The notes: generated from the sequence alone by a model not told the origin. A DNA stretch of 64,000 nt from Enterobacter dykesii (GCF_008364625.2 NZ_CP126604.1:496001-560000); one strand, 5' to 3'. Shown: positions 1 to 8,798, numbered from the stretch's first letter. Translations and numbers: made by a program.

Positions 1-1067
1 AGATCGCGCCCAGCGCGATTAATGCCGATGACGACGAAGCGCTGGTCAACTACATCCTGCGCTACATCAACACCCACTATAACTACAACCTGCTTAGCGA
101 CGTGCAGCTGCACGCGGACCTGCTCACGCACATCAAAACCATGATCACCCGCGTGCGGTATCAAATCATGATCCCCAATCCGCTGCTGGATAACATCAAG
201 CAGCACTACCCGATGGCGTGGGATATGACCCTTGCGGCGGTGTCGAGCTGGGGAAAATACACGCCGTATGCGATCAGCGAAAACGAGATTGGTTTCCTGG
301 TGCTGCATATCGGCGTCGGGCTGGAGCGCCATTACAACATCGGCTACCAGCGCCAGCCGCGGGTGCTGCTGGTATGCGACGCCGGGAATGCCATGGTCCG
401 CATGATCGAGGCGGTGCTCCAGCGCAAGTACCCGCAGATTGAGGTGGTCCGCACGCTCACCCTGCGCGAGTACGAGCTGGCGGAAACGATTGGCGAAGAC
501 TTTGTGATCGCCACCGCCCGCGTCAGCGAAAAGTCCAAACCGGTGGTGACGATCGCCCCATTCCCGACCGACTATCAGTTAGAGCAGATCGGCAAGCTGG
601 TGCTGGTGGACCGCACCCGCCCGTGGATGCTGGATAAATACTTCGACGCGGCCCATTTCCGCATTATCGACAAGCCGATCGATCAGCAGACGCTGTTCCG
701 CGAGCTGTGTGAACAGCTTGAGGCCGAAGGCTTTGTTGGCGCGGAGTTCCTGGATTCGGTTGTTGAGCGTGAAGCCATCGTCAGCACCATGCTCGGCGAC
801 GGTATTGCGCTCCCGCACTCCCTCGGCCTTTTAGCGCAGAAAACCGTGGTCTATACCGTGCTCGCCCCGCACGGCGTTCAGTGGGGAGACGAAACCGCGC
901 ACGTCATCTTCCTGCTCGCCATCAGCAAAAGCGAGTACGAAGAGGCGATGGCGATTTACGATATCTTCGTCACTTTCCTTCGTGAACGGGCGATGTCGCG
1001 GCTCTGTAGCTGCAGTGACTTTGCCGAATTTAAGGCGGTGGCAATGGAGAGTTTGAGCCGGTTTTGA
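1..1067 (+). CDS. PRD/PTS-domain transcriptional regulator (BglG/MtlR type), 5' end outside window
   Basis: The reading frame is open from base 3, so the N-terminal DNA- or RNA-binding part lies upstream of the window. What is visible runs PRD domain, then an EIIB-like domain with the phosphorylatable cysteine in LLVCDAGNAM (codon near nt 375), then a C-terminal EIIA type-2 domain with the histidine of GIALPHS (near nt 815). Proteins of this build sense PTS phosphorylation state and switch a carbohydrate operon on or off. The substrate cannot be told from this part, and the neighbouring nrdG is unrelated. The gene ends 33 nt before the nrdG stop on the opposite strand, with a hairpin between them. 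The family is confident; whether it is an antiterminator or a DNA-binding activator is open because the head domain is missing. Confidence 0.85.
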   Translation, partial: IAPSAINADDDEALVNYILRYINTHYNYNLLSDVQLHADLLTHIKTMITRVRYQIMIPNPLLDNIKQHYPMAWDMTLAAVSSWGKYTPYAISENEIGFLVLHIGVGLERHYNIGYQRQPRVLLVCDAGNAMVRMIEAVLQRKYPQIEVVRTLTLREYELAETIGEDFVIATARVSEKSKPVVTIAPFPTDYQLEQIGKLVLVDRTRPWMLDKYFDAAHFRIIDKPIDQQTLFRELCEQLEAEGFVGAEFLDSVVEREAIVSTMLGDGIALPHSLGLLAQKTVVYTVLAPHGVQWGDETAHVIFLLAISKSEYEEAMAIYDIFVTFLRERAMSRLCSCSDFAEFKAVAMESLSRF

Positions 1068-1073
1068 GGTATG

Positions 1074-1097
1074 GGCGGACGGATAACATCCGCCTTT
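1074..1097. terminator. Convergent terminator between PRD regulator and nrdG
   Basis: GGCGGA and TCCGCC form a 6-bp stem around a 9-nt loop and are followed by TTT on the plus strand. It lies in the 32-nt gap between two convergent stop codons, so it could serve both genes; the T-tract favours the plus strand. Confidence 0.6.
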
Positions 1098-1099
1098 GA

Positions 1100-1564
1100 T
1101 CATCGCAGATGATGCACAACCTGGTTACTGCTGCCGCGCCAGATCAGCGCCGGGTCTTTTAAATCCTGTACGAATTTGCCATCGACCAGGACGTTGATCA
1201 GATCCACCACTTCCATTTGCTGCGCGTTCAGCTCATCCAGCCTGTAGCCTGTCCAGACCCAGATATCTTTTCCCGCACACTCTGCACGAATGCGCTTCAC
1301 CAGTTTCAGGATCTCCGGCACGTTTTGCGGGTGTAGGGGGTCGCCGCCGGAGAGCGAGATCCCCTGGCGTTTGATGCGCGTGTCGTTAAGGTCGTTGACG
1401 ATCCGGTCTTCCATTTCGGCGGTGAACGGCATGCCGGAATTCAGGCGCCATGTGCTTTTGTTGTAACAGCCGGGGCATTCGTGAACGCAGCCAGAGACGA
1501 ACAGGGTGCAGCGGGTGCCGGGGCCGTTGACGATGTCGACGGGGTAGTATTGGTGATAATTCAT
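1100..1564 (-). CDS. nrdG: Anaerobic ribonucleotide reductase activating protein NrdG
   Basis: Radical-SAM activase that puts the glycyl radical on NrdD so that ribonucleoside triphosphates can be reduced without oxygen. The 154-residue length is that of E. coli NrdG. The iron-sulfur ligands are visible as C26-x3-C30-x2-C33 (CVHECPGC), and SGGDPL near residue 67 is the SAM-binding glycine-rich stretch. It is downstream of nrdD in the same direction, as in E. coli, but the pair is separated by about 140 nt holding an inverted pair of intergenic repeats (1580-1686). These may affect nrdG expression relative to nrdD. Confidence 0.97.
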   Translation of the reverse strand: MNYHQYYPVDIVNGPGTRCTLFVSGCVHECPGCYNKSTWRLNSGMPFTAEMEDRIVNDLNDTRIKRQGISLSGGDPLHPQNVPEILKLVKRIRAECAGKDIWVWTGYRLDELNAQQMEVVDLINVLVDGKFVQDLKDPALIWRGSSNQVVHHLR

Positions 1565-1579
1565 AGCGTTAACCTGATG

Positions 1580-1686
1580 CCCTCACCCCGGCCCTCTCCC
1601 ACGGGGAGAGGGAGAAAACCGGAGTCAGGCTTAGCAATGTGCTCGATCGGTTCCCTCTCCCTTGAGGGAGAGGGGTAGGGTGAGGG
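1580..1686. repeat. Inverted pair of CCCTCTCCC palindromic intergenic repeats
   Basis: The first unit (1580-1614) reads CCCTCACCCC, then CCCTCTCCC-ACG-GGGAGAGGG. The second (1653-1686) is its mirror: CCCTCTCCC-TTGA-GGGAGAGGG, then a GGGTGAGGG arm. Together they make a large imperfect palindrome around a 38-nt centre. Further copies of the same family lie at 22511, 29671 and 60028. They are always intergenic, like REP/BIME elements, but the sequence differs from the E. coli REP consensus. Confidence 0.8.
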
Positions 1687-1705
1687 GGAGAACCCTGCGC
1701 AGAAC

Positions 1706-3844
1706 TTACCCGATCTGCCCATTCCCCAAATGCTTCACGCGACGCTTCACCTCTTCCTGCTTGCCGGCGTTAAACGGACGCGCGTCCGGGCTGCCGAGAT
1801 AGCCGCACACGCGACGGGTCACGGAGACGCGAGCCGCATCGTGGTTGCCGCATTTCGGGCAGGTAAAGCCTTTGCTCGTACACTCAAACTCACCGGTAAA
1901 GCCGCACTCGTAGCACTCGTCGATTGGCGTGTTGGTCCCGTAATACGGCACGTGCTGATAGCTGTAATCCCACACGTCTTCCAGCGCCTTCAGGTTGTGC
2001 TGAATGTTCGGGTACTCGCCGTAGCAGATGAAGCCGCCGCTGGCGATCGGTGGATACGCCGCTTCGAAGTCGATCTTGTCGTACGGATTCACCTTTTTCT
2101 CCACGTCGAGGTGGAAGCTGTTGGTGTAATACCCTTTGTCGGTCACGCCTTCCACGATCCCGAACTCGGCGGTGTCCAGACGGCAGAAGCGGTCGCACAG
2201 GTTCTCGCTCGGCGTGCTGTAGAGGCTAAAGCCGTAGCCGGTCTCCTCTTTCCACTGGTCAACCGCGTCGCGCAGGCGCTGAACGATGGCGATGCCTTTT
2301 TCGCGCAGGGCCTCGCTGTCGTACATATGCGTATCGCCAGCCAATGCGTTAATGGTTTCGTGAATACCGATATAGCCCAGCGAAATGGACGCGCGACCGT
2401 TTTTGAAGATCTCAGACACGTCATCGTCCGCTTTCAGACGCACGCCGCAGGCCCCTTCCATATAGAGGATCGGCGCGACGCGGGCTTTGACCCCTTCCAG
2501 GCGCGCGATGCGGGTCATCAGCGCCTTACGCGCCAGCTGCAGGCGCTCGTCCAGCAGCGTCCAGAATTCAGCTTCATTACCTTTCGCCTCCAGCGCGATG
2601 CGCGGCAGGTTGAGGCTGATCACGCCCAGGTTGTTACGCCCGTCGTGGATCTGCTCGCCGTTTTCATCTTCGTACACGCCGAGGAAGCTGCGGCAGCCCA
2701 TTGGCGTTTTAAACGAACCGGTGACTTTGACGACCTGATCGTAGTTCAGGATGTCCGGATACATGCGCTTGCTTGCGCATTCCAGCGCCAGCTGTTTAAT
2801 GTCGTAGTTCGGATCGCCAAACTTGTGGTTCAGGCCGTCGCGGATAGCGAATACCAGTTTCGGGAACACCGCCGTTTTGCGGTTCTTGCCGAGGCCGGAA
2901 ATGCGGTTGCGCAGGATGGACTGCTGGATCAGGCGAGATTCCCAGCTGGTGCCCAGACCAAACCCGAAGGTCACAAACGGCGTCTGGCCGTTGGCGGTGT
3001 GCAGCGTGTTCACCTCATACTCCAGCGACTGGAAGGCGTCGTAGCACTCTTTCTCGGTGCGGGAGTGCGCGTAGCCGTCGGCGTCCGGGATCTGCCACTC
3101 TTCGGCCGTTTTACGATGCTTGTTGAAGCTTGCCGTCACGAACGGGGCCAGCACTTCATCAATGCGGTTAATCGTGGTGCCGCCATAAATATGGCTGGCG
3201 ACCTGGGCGATAATCTGCGCGGTGACCGCGGTGGCCGTGGAGATTGATTTTGGCGGTTCAATCTCGGCGTTACCCATTTTAAAACCGTGGGTCAGCATGC
3301 CCTTCAGGTCGATTAGCATGCAGTTGAACATCGGGAAGAACGGCGAATAGTCGAGATCGTGGTAGTGAATTTCACCGCGCTCGTGCGCCGAGACCACGTC
3401 GCGCGGCAGCAGATGCTGACGGGCATAGTGTTTGGCGACGATACCGGCCAGCAGGTCGCGCTGGGTCGGGATCACTTTACTGTCTTTGTTGGCGTTTTCA
3501 TTGAGCAGGGCGGAGTTGGTCTGCTCCACCAGGCCACGGATCTCCTGGTTCAGACGACCGCGCTTCTCACGCTGCACGTCACGATCGTGACGGTACTCAA
3601 TGTAGGCGCGCGCCAGCTGCTTGTAAGGCCCCGCCATCAGCTGGTTCTCAACCGCGGTCTGGATCTCACTGATATCGACCTGGCTGCGTTCGTTCATCTG
3701 GCTGCTAACGACTTCTGCGACGGTGGCGCAGTAATCTGCGTCATCGACTCCCGCTGCTTTAGCTGCACGCAGAATGGCTTCCTGGATGCGCTCTGATTTA
3801 AACGGCACTTTACAGCCATCACGTTTCATCACATGCGGTGTCAT
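1706..3844 (-). CDS. nrdD: Anaerobic ribonucleoside-triphosphate reductase NrdD (class III)
   Basis: Glycyl-radical enzyme that makes dNTPs during anaerobic growth. The chosen start gives 712 residues, equal to E. coli NrdD; GGAG lies 5 nt before this ATG, whereas the longer open frame to 3904 has no good ribosome site. An N-terminal ATP-cone is followed by the reductase barrel. The zinc-binding cysteines are in CYECGFTGEFEC and CPKCG near the C-terminus, and the radical glycine is G681 in RVCGYLG. It forms an operon with nrdG. Upstream are two perfect DnaA-box sequences and two FNR-like sites spaced about 30 bp apart, consistent with anaerobic activation. Confidence 0.97.
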   Translation of the reverse strand: MTPHVMKRDGCKVPFKSERIQEAILRAAKAAGVDDADYCATVAEVVSSQMNERSQVDISEIQTAVENQLMAGPYKQLARAYIEYRHDRDVQREKRGRLNQEIRGLVEQTNSALLNENANKDSKVIPTQRDLLAGIVAKHYARQHLLPRDVVSAHERGEIHYHDLDYSPFFPMFNCMLIDLKGMLTHGFKMGNAEIEPPKSISTATAVTAQIIAQVASHIYGGTTINRIDEVLAPFVTASFNKHRKTAEEWQIPDADGYAHSRTEKECYDAFQSLEYEVNTLHTANGQTPFVTFGFGLGTSWESRLIQQSILRNRISGLGKNRKTAVFPKLVFAIRDGLNHKFGDPNYDIKQLALECASKRMYPDILNYDQVVKVTGSFKTPMGCRSFLGVYEDENGEQIHDGRNNLGVISLNLPRIALEAKGNEAEFWTLLDERLQLARKALMTRIARLEGVKARVAPILYMEGACGVRLKADDDVSEIFKNGRASISLGYIGIHETINALAGDTHMYDSEALREKGIAIVQRLRDAVDQWKEETGYGFSLYSTPSENLCDRFCRLDTAEFGIVEGVTDKGYYTNSFHLDVEKKVNPYDKIDFEAAYPPIASGGFICYGEYPNIQHNLKALEDVWDYSYQHVPYYGTNTPIDECYECGFTGEFECTSKGFTCPKCGNHDAARVSVTRRVCGYLGSPDARPFNAGKQEEVKRRVKHLGNGQIG

Positions 3845-3869
3845 GATCACTCCATTTTTTGAAAACAGG

Positions 3870-3955
3870 TTATCCACAGAGGTGGAGAAGTAATAACCGG
3901 GCATATTCCCCGCCGGGCCAAAGACTTCCCGCGTTCCCAGCTTGTGTTATCCACA
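3870..3955 (-). promoter_or_regulatory. Two perfect DnaA boxes (TTATCCACA) in the nrdD leader
   Basis: TTATCCACA occurs at 3870-3878 and again at 3947-3955, both in plus orientation and 77 bp apart. The first is only 25 nt upstream of the nrdD start codon. The 9-mer is the high-affinity DnaA site. The match is read directly; binding is inferred. Confidence 0.6.
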
Positions 3956-4035
3956 ATTCCGGCCAGCGTAAGCGCCGTCTTGTTGTTGGAATAGTAGACG
4001 ATAAATACAAGATGTTGGGTCGGCGTGCATTTTAA

Positions 4036-4092
4036 GTGCTACATATAGTGATTTGCATCAAACATGTTTGCGATTTATTTGATGCAGAACAA
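4036..4092 (-). promoter_or_regulatory. Tandem FNR-like sites (and possible NrdR box) upstream of nrdD
   Basis: GTGAT-TTGC-ATCAA at 4049-4062 and TTGAT-GCAG-AACAA at 4079-4092 each differ by one base from TTGAT-N4-ATCAA. Their centres are 30 bp apart, which resembles the paired FNR sites reported for E. coli nrdD. On the minus strand, CACTATATGTAG (about 4039-4050) resembles the first part of an NrdR box, but I see no convincing second box. The rest of 3905-4220 shows no coding potential. Confidence 0.6.
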
Positions 4093-4188
4093 AGTAAAAA
4101 GACGAGAGTACAAACGGCGGGCGCTTCAGCGATTGTAAAGGCGCGAGAGAAAAATCTGATTATTTACTCAACAAAAACAGTAAAGTAA

Positions 4189-4212
4189 GCCGGGTGCTGA
4201 GCCGCACCCGGC
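4189..4212 (-). terminator. Terminator after treC
   Basis: GCCGGGTGC and GCACCCGGC make a 9-bp stem 9 nt after the treC stop. The minus strand then continues into a T-rich stretch (CTTTACTGTTTTTG), as expected for intrinsic termination. Confidence 0.65.
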
Positions 4213-4220
4213 AGAGAGAG

Positions 4221-5864
4221 TTACTGCTGCAACCACCAGACCGCTTCAAACGGACGGAGCAACGTAATTTGCGGTGCCGGATAGTTACTCATTAGCACCT
4301 GCGACTTAGCGCTGAGGGCGTCTGCCTGCCATTCCTGAGGCGTATTACTCAGGTTCGCCGCCACCATCAGCGTCTGCCCCTGCCACTGACGACGGTAGCA
4401 CCAAAGAGAAGGATGTTCCGGCAGGAGATCCTCATAATCCCCCCACGTCAGCACCGGCAGAGTTTTGCGCAGGCTAATCAGCGACTGGTAGGTATAGAAC
4501 ACCGAATCCGGGTCGTCCAGCGCCGCGCGGGCGTTCACCGTCTCGTAGTTATCGCAGACGCCAATCCACGGCTCGCCCTCGGTAAAGCCCGCATTGTGCG
4601 ACGCGTCCCACTGCATTGGGGTGCGGCCATTATCGCGGGACTTACTCGCCAGAATCGTCAGCAATTCATCCGGTTCGCGGCCGTTGGCGCGCAGTTCGGC
4701 GAACATGTTCAGGCTCTCCACGTCGCGGTAATCGGTGATGCGGCTGAAGTGCGGGTTGGTCATCCCCAGCTCTTCGCCCTGATAGATATACGGCGTGCCC
4801 TGCATGCCGTGCAGCACCATGCCGAGCATCTTTGCGGCCTGAACGCGGTATTCTCCTTCGTCACCGAAGCGCGACACGATGCGCGGCTGATCGTGATTAC
4901 ACCAGAACAGCGCGTTCCAGGCTTTGTTGTGCATCCCCTGCTGCCAGTGGCGGAAGAGGGTTTTTAGCGCCACGAAGTCCGGCTTCGCCTTCGTCCACTT
5001 TACGCCGCCGGGGTAGTCCACCTTCAGATGATGGAAGTTAAAGGTCATCGACAGCTCGCTTCCGTCGAGCGACGCGTACTGCTGGCAGTTCTCCAGCGAG
5101 GTCGAGGACATCTCGCCCACCGTCATCAGGTTGCGCGGGGTGAAGATGTCCCGGCTCATCTCCTGCAGATATTCGTGAACGCGCGGCCCGTCTGTGTAAT
5201 AGCGGCGACCGTCTCCGGTGTTGTCGTCCGGGAAATCCTGAACTTTCGAAATCAGGTTAATCACGTCGAGACGCAAGCCGTCCACGCCGCGATCGGCCCA
5301 GAACTCGCACACTTTTTTCAGCTCGGCGCGCACTTCAGGGTTTTCCCAGTTGAGGTCAGCCTGCTCCGGGGCGAACAGGTGCAGGTAATACTGCTCGCTC
5401 TCGGCGTGCCAGCGCCAGGCGTTACCGCCGAACTTGGAGCGCCAGTTGTTGGGAAGCTGCTCCGGCGTACCGTCGCGCCAGATGTAGAACTGGCGGTACG
5501 GGCTCTCTTTGTTCAGCGACTCGCGGAACCAGGCGTGCTGCGTGGAGGTGTGGTTAAACACCATGTCCAGCACGATGCGGATGCCGCGCTCGTGGGCCCT
5601 GGAAACCAGCTCGTCGAAATCATCCAGCGTGCCGTACGCCGGGTCGATGGCGGTGTAATTCGCCACGTCGTAGCCGTTATCCACCTGCGGTGAGATATAA
5701 AACGGCGTCAGCCAGATGGCGTCGATGCCGAGGGTTTTCAGGTAGTCCAGACGCTGCGTCACGCCGCGCAGATCGCCGGTGCCGCTGCCGGTGGTATCCT
5801 GGAAACTCTTTGGGTAAATCTGATAGATGACGCCGTTCTGCCACCAGTGAGGAAGGGTATTCAT
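4221..5864 (-). CDS. treC: Trehalose-6-phosphate hydrolase TreC
   Basis: Cytoplasmic GH13 enzyme that splits trehalose-6-phosphate into glucose and glucose-6-phosphate. The start at MNTLPHWWQN was chosen over a 5-residue longer frame because AGGA lies 7 nt before it and the family begins here; this gives 547 residues against 551 in E. coli. The GH13 triad is readable: nucleophile D200 (LRLDVIN), acid/base E251 (TVGEMSS) and D325 (NHDQPR). It follows treB by 51 nt in the same direction, so the two form the treBC operon, which is controlled by the TreR operator in front of treB. Confidence 0.97.
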   Translation of the reverse strand: MNTLPHWWQNGVIYQIYPKSFQDTTGSGTGDLRGVTQRLDYLKTLGIDAIWLTPFYISPQVDNGYDVANYTAIDPAYGTLDDFDELVSRAHERGIRIVLDMVFNHTSTQHAWFRESLNKESPYRQFYIWRDGTPEQLPNNWRSKFGGNAWRWHAESEQYYLHLFAPEQADLNWENPEVRAELKKVCEFWADRGVDGLRLDVINLISKVQDFPDDNTGDGRRYYTDGPRVHEYLQEMSRDIFTPRNLMTVGEMSSTSLENCQQYASLDGSELSMTFNFHHLKVDYPGGVKWTKAKPDFVALKTLFRHWQQGMHNKAWNALFWCNHDQPRIVSRFGDEGEYRVQAAKMLGMVLHGMQGTPYIYQGEELGMTNPHFSRITDYRDVESLNMFAELRANGREPDELLTILASKSRDNGRTPMQWDASHNAGFTEGEPWIGVCDNYETVNARAALDDPDSVFYTYQSLISLRKTLPVLTWGDYEDLLPEHPSLWCYRRQWQGQTLMVAANLSNTPQEWQADALSAKSQVLMSNYPAPQITLLRPFEAVWWLQQ

Positions 5865-5915
5865 AATGCGTTCCTGCAAATGCGAAGGGGCGCAACTGCG
5901 CCCCGAAAGAAGAAG

Positions 5916-7337
5916 TTAAACAATCTGCAGCGAGCCCTGACGGAACTTACGCTGGTAAACCACGGTGGTGAGCGCCATAGGGACGATAATCGCGATGGCC
6001 ATCGCCAGGGCAAACACCTGCCAGTAAGCCGGCTGGATGGAGAGAATGCCCGGCAGGCCGCCGACGCCAATCCCGTTCGCCATCACGCCGTTCAGACCAC
6101 ACACCAGGCCCGCCAGACCGGAACCGATCATCGCGCAGAGCATCGGGAAACGGTATTTCAGGTTGATACCGTACATCGCCGGTTCGGTGACGCCGAGGTA
6201 GGCGGAGATGGCCGCCGGAACGGAGATCTCGCGTTCGTTGTGCTTGCGGCTGACGATGATGATGCCGGTCACCGCGGACGCCTGAGCAATGTTAGACAGG
6301 GCGATAATCGGCCAGACCGGCGTGCCGCCGAGGCTCTGGATCATCTGCATATCAATGGCCAGCGTGGTCTGATGCACGCCGGTGATCACCAGCGGGGCGT
6401 ACAGGAAGCCAAACAGCGCGGCACCGATTGGGGCGAAGCTGCCGGTCATCAGGTGACGCACCGCGAAGGCTACGCCGTCGCCAATCATGCGGCCAAACGG
6501 ACCGATAAAGGCATGCGCCAGGAACACCGCCAGAATCAGCGAGCAGACCGGCACCACCACCAGATAGAGGTAATCCGGCACGATGCGCTTCAGTCGCGTT
6601 TCAATAAAGCCCAGCGCCAGCCCCGCCAGCAGGGCCGGAATGACCTGCGCCTGATAGCCCACTTTGGCGATGGTAAACAGGCCGAAGTTCCACACCTCAG
6701 GCACTTGCTGACCAAGTAAGTAAGCGTTCATTAACTGTGGAGAGACCAGCGTGACGCCCAGCACGATACCGAGAATCGGCGTGCCGCCCATCTTGCGCAC
6801 CGCGGACCAGCAAATCCCGACCGGCAGATAGAAGAAGATCGCCTCGCCAATCAGCCACAGGAAATCGTAAACGGTTTTCAGCGCCGGATACATCTGCGCC
6901 AGCGTTTTGCCGTCGCTCATCGGCACATCGCCGATGACGTTACGGAAGCCTAAGATTAAGCCCCCGCTGATCAGCGCGGGCAGCAGCGGGAAGAAAATTT
7001 CCGCGAAGTGGGAAATCAGCTGCTCGTGCCACTTCATATTCTGGCGCGCGGCCTTCTTCGCCTGCTCTTTATCGGCGGAGGAGTGCCCGGTTGTCGCCAG
7101 CAGAGCCTGATAGTAATCGCCCACTTCGGTACCAATAACGACCTGGAACTGCCCGGCGTTGGTGAAGCAGCCTTTGACCATGGAAAGTTCTTCAATGGCT
7201 TTCGGGTTGGCTTTGGCCGGATCGTTCAGCACGAAGCGCAGGCGGGTAATGCAATGGCTGACGGTAGCGATGTTTTCGCGGCCGCCGACCAGGACGATCA
7301 GCCGATCGATATCTGCTTGTTTGACTTTACTCATCAT
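5916..7337 (-). CDS. treB: PTS trehalose transporter subunit IIBC, TreB
   Basis: Inner-membrane permease that imports trehalose and phosphorylates it to trehalose-6-phosphate. Its 473 residues match E. coli TreB. An N-terminal EIIB domain carries the phosphocysteine C29 (SHCITRLRF), followed by a hydrophobic EIIC domain of about ten membrane segments. There is no EIIA domain, so phosphate must come from the glucose EIIA (Crr) as in E. coli. It is the first gene of treBC. The 126-nt gap to treR holds the TreR operator and a CRP half-site. Confidence 0.97.
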   Translation of the reverse strand: MMSKVKQADIDRLIVLVGGRENIATVSHCITRLRFVLNDPAKANPKAIEELSMVKGCFTNAGQFQVVIGTEVGDYYQALLATTGHSSADKEQAKKAARQNMKWHEQLISHFAEIFFPLLPALISGGLILGFRNVIGDVPMSDGKTLAQMYPALKTVYDFLWLIGEAIFFYLPVGICWSAVRKMGGTPILGIVLGVTLVSPQLMNAYLLGQQVPEVWNFGLFTIAKVGYQAQVIPALLAGLALGFIETRLKRIVPDYLYLVVVPVCSLILAVFLAHAFIGPFGRMIGDGVAFAVRHLMTGSFAPIGAALFGFLYAPLVITGVHQTTLAIDMQMIQSLGGTPVWPIIALSNIAQASAVTGIIIVSRKHNEREISVPAAISAYLGVTEPAMYGINLKYRFPMLCAMIGSGLAGLVCGLNGVMANGIGVGGLPGILSIQPAYWQVFALAMAIAIIVPMALTTVVYQRKFRQGSLQIV

Positions 7338-7412
7338 GAAACCTCATGACAGATGGTGAGGGGGTGTAATGACCTGAGCGCAAGCCTACTCCTTCAGCGT
7401 GACGGCGAAAAT

Positions 7413-7444
7413 GGGAACGTTCCCGAAATCAGGCGAAGATCACA
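7413..7444 (-). promoter_or_regulatory. TreR operator and CRP half-site upstream of treB
   Basis: The perfect palindrome GGGAACGTTCCC at 7413-7424 is the core of the TreR operator known from E. coli, placed 76 nt before treB. TGTGA (minus strand, 7440-7444) is half of a CRP site; its partner half is poor. This predicts induction by trehalose-6-phosphate and some catabolite control. Confidence 0.75.
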
Positions 7445-7463
7445 ATAATCTGTTTTAGAGGGG

Positions 7464-8411
7464 TTACGAAAGGTGAGCGGGAATGACGATCTGACGGGGC
7501 TCTGAACGCCCGTTTATCTGCTCGATCAGCTGCGCGGCGGCCTGTCTGCCGGACTCGGCGTAGCCCGGATCGACGGTGATGATCTCCGGGTGCAGGAACT
7601 TCATCAGCGGCGTGCTGCCGACGCTCGCCACCTGCAGGTTATCGATGCGCTGCTCCTGTAGATATTTGCTGGCACCCAGCGCCAGGGTATCCGTGGCGCA
7701 CACCAGCGCCGTGGTCTGCGGCGTCAGTACGCTGGCGACCTGCTCGTAGCCCTGCTTCATGCCCAGCCCCGGCAGGGAGGCCACGGCGGAGAGATTGTGC
7801 TGTTTGCAAAAGGCCAGATACGCCTCGTGGCGGCGCTTGCCGGTGGTAACGTCCGCGTGCGGCACGCCCAGATAGCTGATGTGGCGATGGCCTTGCTCGT
7901 ACAGACGCTGCATCAGGGTCACGATTGCCCCTTCATCGTCGTAGCAGACGGAGGCAAACCCGTGTGCATCGCGTGCCAGCAGAACCAGCGAAGGCTGCCA
8001 GGGTTTCAGCATCTCGTCCTTAATGCCGGTAAAACCGAACAGCACCACGCCATCAATGTTGCGCCGCTGGAGCATCCCCAGATGCTCTTCAACCAGCTGC
8101 ACAGAGAACTGGCTCTCCATCATGATCGGATCATACCCCTGCTCGTAGAAGGCGGGCAGCATGGTCTGCACGGCGAGGTTTTCAGACAGAGAGTCCAGAC
8201 GCGAGACAATGATGGCGACGACTTTGTCACTCTGCCCGCGCATGGCGCGCGCGGAGCGGGAAGGGGAAAAACCGTGCTGATTCATGACCGCCTCAACGCG
8301 CTCGCGGGTGCGTTCGCTGACGCCGCTTTCGTTGTTCAGCACGCGCGAGACGGTCGATTTCCCCACGCCGCTTAAACGCGCGATGTCTTTAATCGTAAGG
8401 CGGTTCTGCAT
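7464..8411 (-). CDS. treR: Trehalose operon repressor TreR
   Basis: LacI-family repressor that binds in front of treBC and is released by trehalose-6-phosphate. The start MQNRLTIKDIARLSGVGKS gives 315 residues, the E. coli length; the open frame extends another 43 codons upstream without family resemblance. The LacI helix-turn-helix (GVGKSTVSRVLNNESGVS) occupies residues about 14-34, followed by the periplasmic-binding-protein-like sensor domain. It precedes treBC in the same direction and would be transcribed from its own promoter in the gap to mgtA. Confidence 0.96.
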   Translation of the reverse strand: MQNRLTIKDIARLSGVGKSTVSRVLNNESGVSERTRERVEAVMNQHGFSPSRSARAMRGQSDKVVAIIVSRLDSLSENLAVQTMLPAFYEQGYDPIMMESQFSVQLVEEHLGMLQRRNIDGVVLFGFTGIKDEMLKPWQPSLVLLARDAHGFASVCYDDEGAIVTLMQRLYEQGHRHISYLGVPHADVTTGKRRHEAYLAFCKQHNLSAVASLPGLGMKQGYEQVASVLTPQTTALVCATDTLALGASKYLQEQRIDNLQVASVGSTPLMKFLHPEIITVDPGYAESGRQAAAQLIEQINGRSEPRQIVIPAHLS

Positions 8412-8487
8412 GCTGTATTCCCTGTAACAACGACGATGTAGTGAATTGAGCCTAATGCTATAGCGCGATTTCGCTATGGGCAAAGTC

Positions 8488-8523
8488 TGGTTTACGTTCG
8501 GTTTATTTGCAGGGGGGTATAAT
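8488..8523 (+). promoter_or_regulatory. PhoP box and -10 of the mgtA promoter
   Basis: The direct repeat GGTTTA-CGTTC-GGTTTA (8489-8505) is a perfect PhoP box. It ends 12 bp before TATAAT (8518-8523), the standard spacing of PhoP-activated promoters. Transcription would begin near 8530. Confidence 0.88.
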
Positions 8524-8529
8524 ACCGCC

Positions 8530-8798
8530 CGAATAGCCATATAGGGTACGCTTAAATCCTTATACTGCGCGGCGACACCCTACTTTTTACTTACCGGAGG
8601 CTTCATGGATCCCGATCCCACACCTCTCCTGAACGGGAGAATGCGTTCTTTCCGGTAAGCCAGCTTTTGCTGTCTCACCGGCGTGAGGCAGCAACGTCTT
8701 AAACGTTCCTGCTTGAAAAATAAAGTGCCTCTCAGGTACGGCTTTGCCACGCCTGAAGGAATTGCTGCGTCCGCCCTGGCGGATGCGGAGGAATGATT
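8530..8798 (+). promoter_or_regulatory. mgtA leader RNA (Mg2+/proline-responsive 5' UTR)
   Basis: About 270 nt lie between the inferred start of transcription and mgtA, close to the leader length in Salmonella and E. coli. That leader ends transcription early when Mg2+ or proline is plentiful. It contains the small mgtL frame at its 5' end. I assign it by position and by mgtL; I did not fold it. Confidence 0.75.
8605..8658 (+). CDS. mgtL: MgtL leader peptide
   Basis: A 17-codon frame encodes MDPDPTPLLNGRMRSFR. It has the same length as E. coli MgtL, shares its PDPTPL core and ends in FR. GGAGG lies 4 nt before the ATG (8597-8600 region). Ribosome stalling at the proline/acidic codons links low proline or low Mg2+ to read-through into mgtA. 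The frame is too short for automatic gene calling. Confidence 0.88.
   Translation: MDPDPTPLLNGRMRSFR

Noticed and set aside
1565-1705. CRISPR array
   Set aside because: The repeats are two mirror-image palindromic units, not regularly spaced direct repeats with unique spacers. No CRISPR-like array was seen anywhere in the window.
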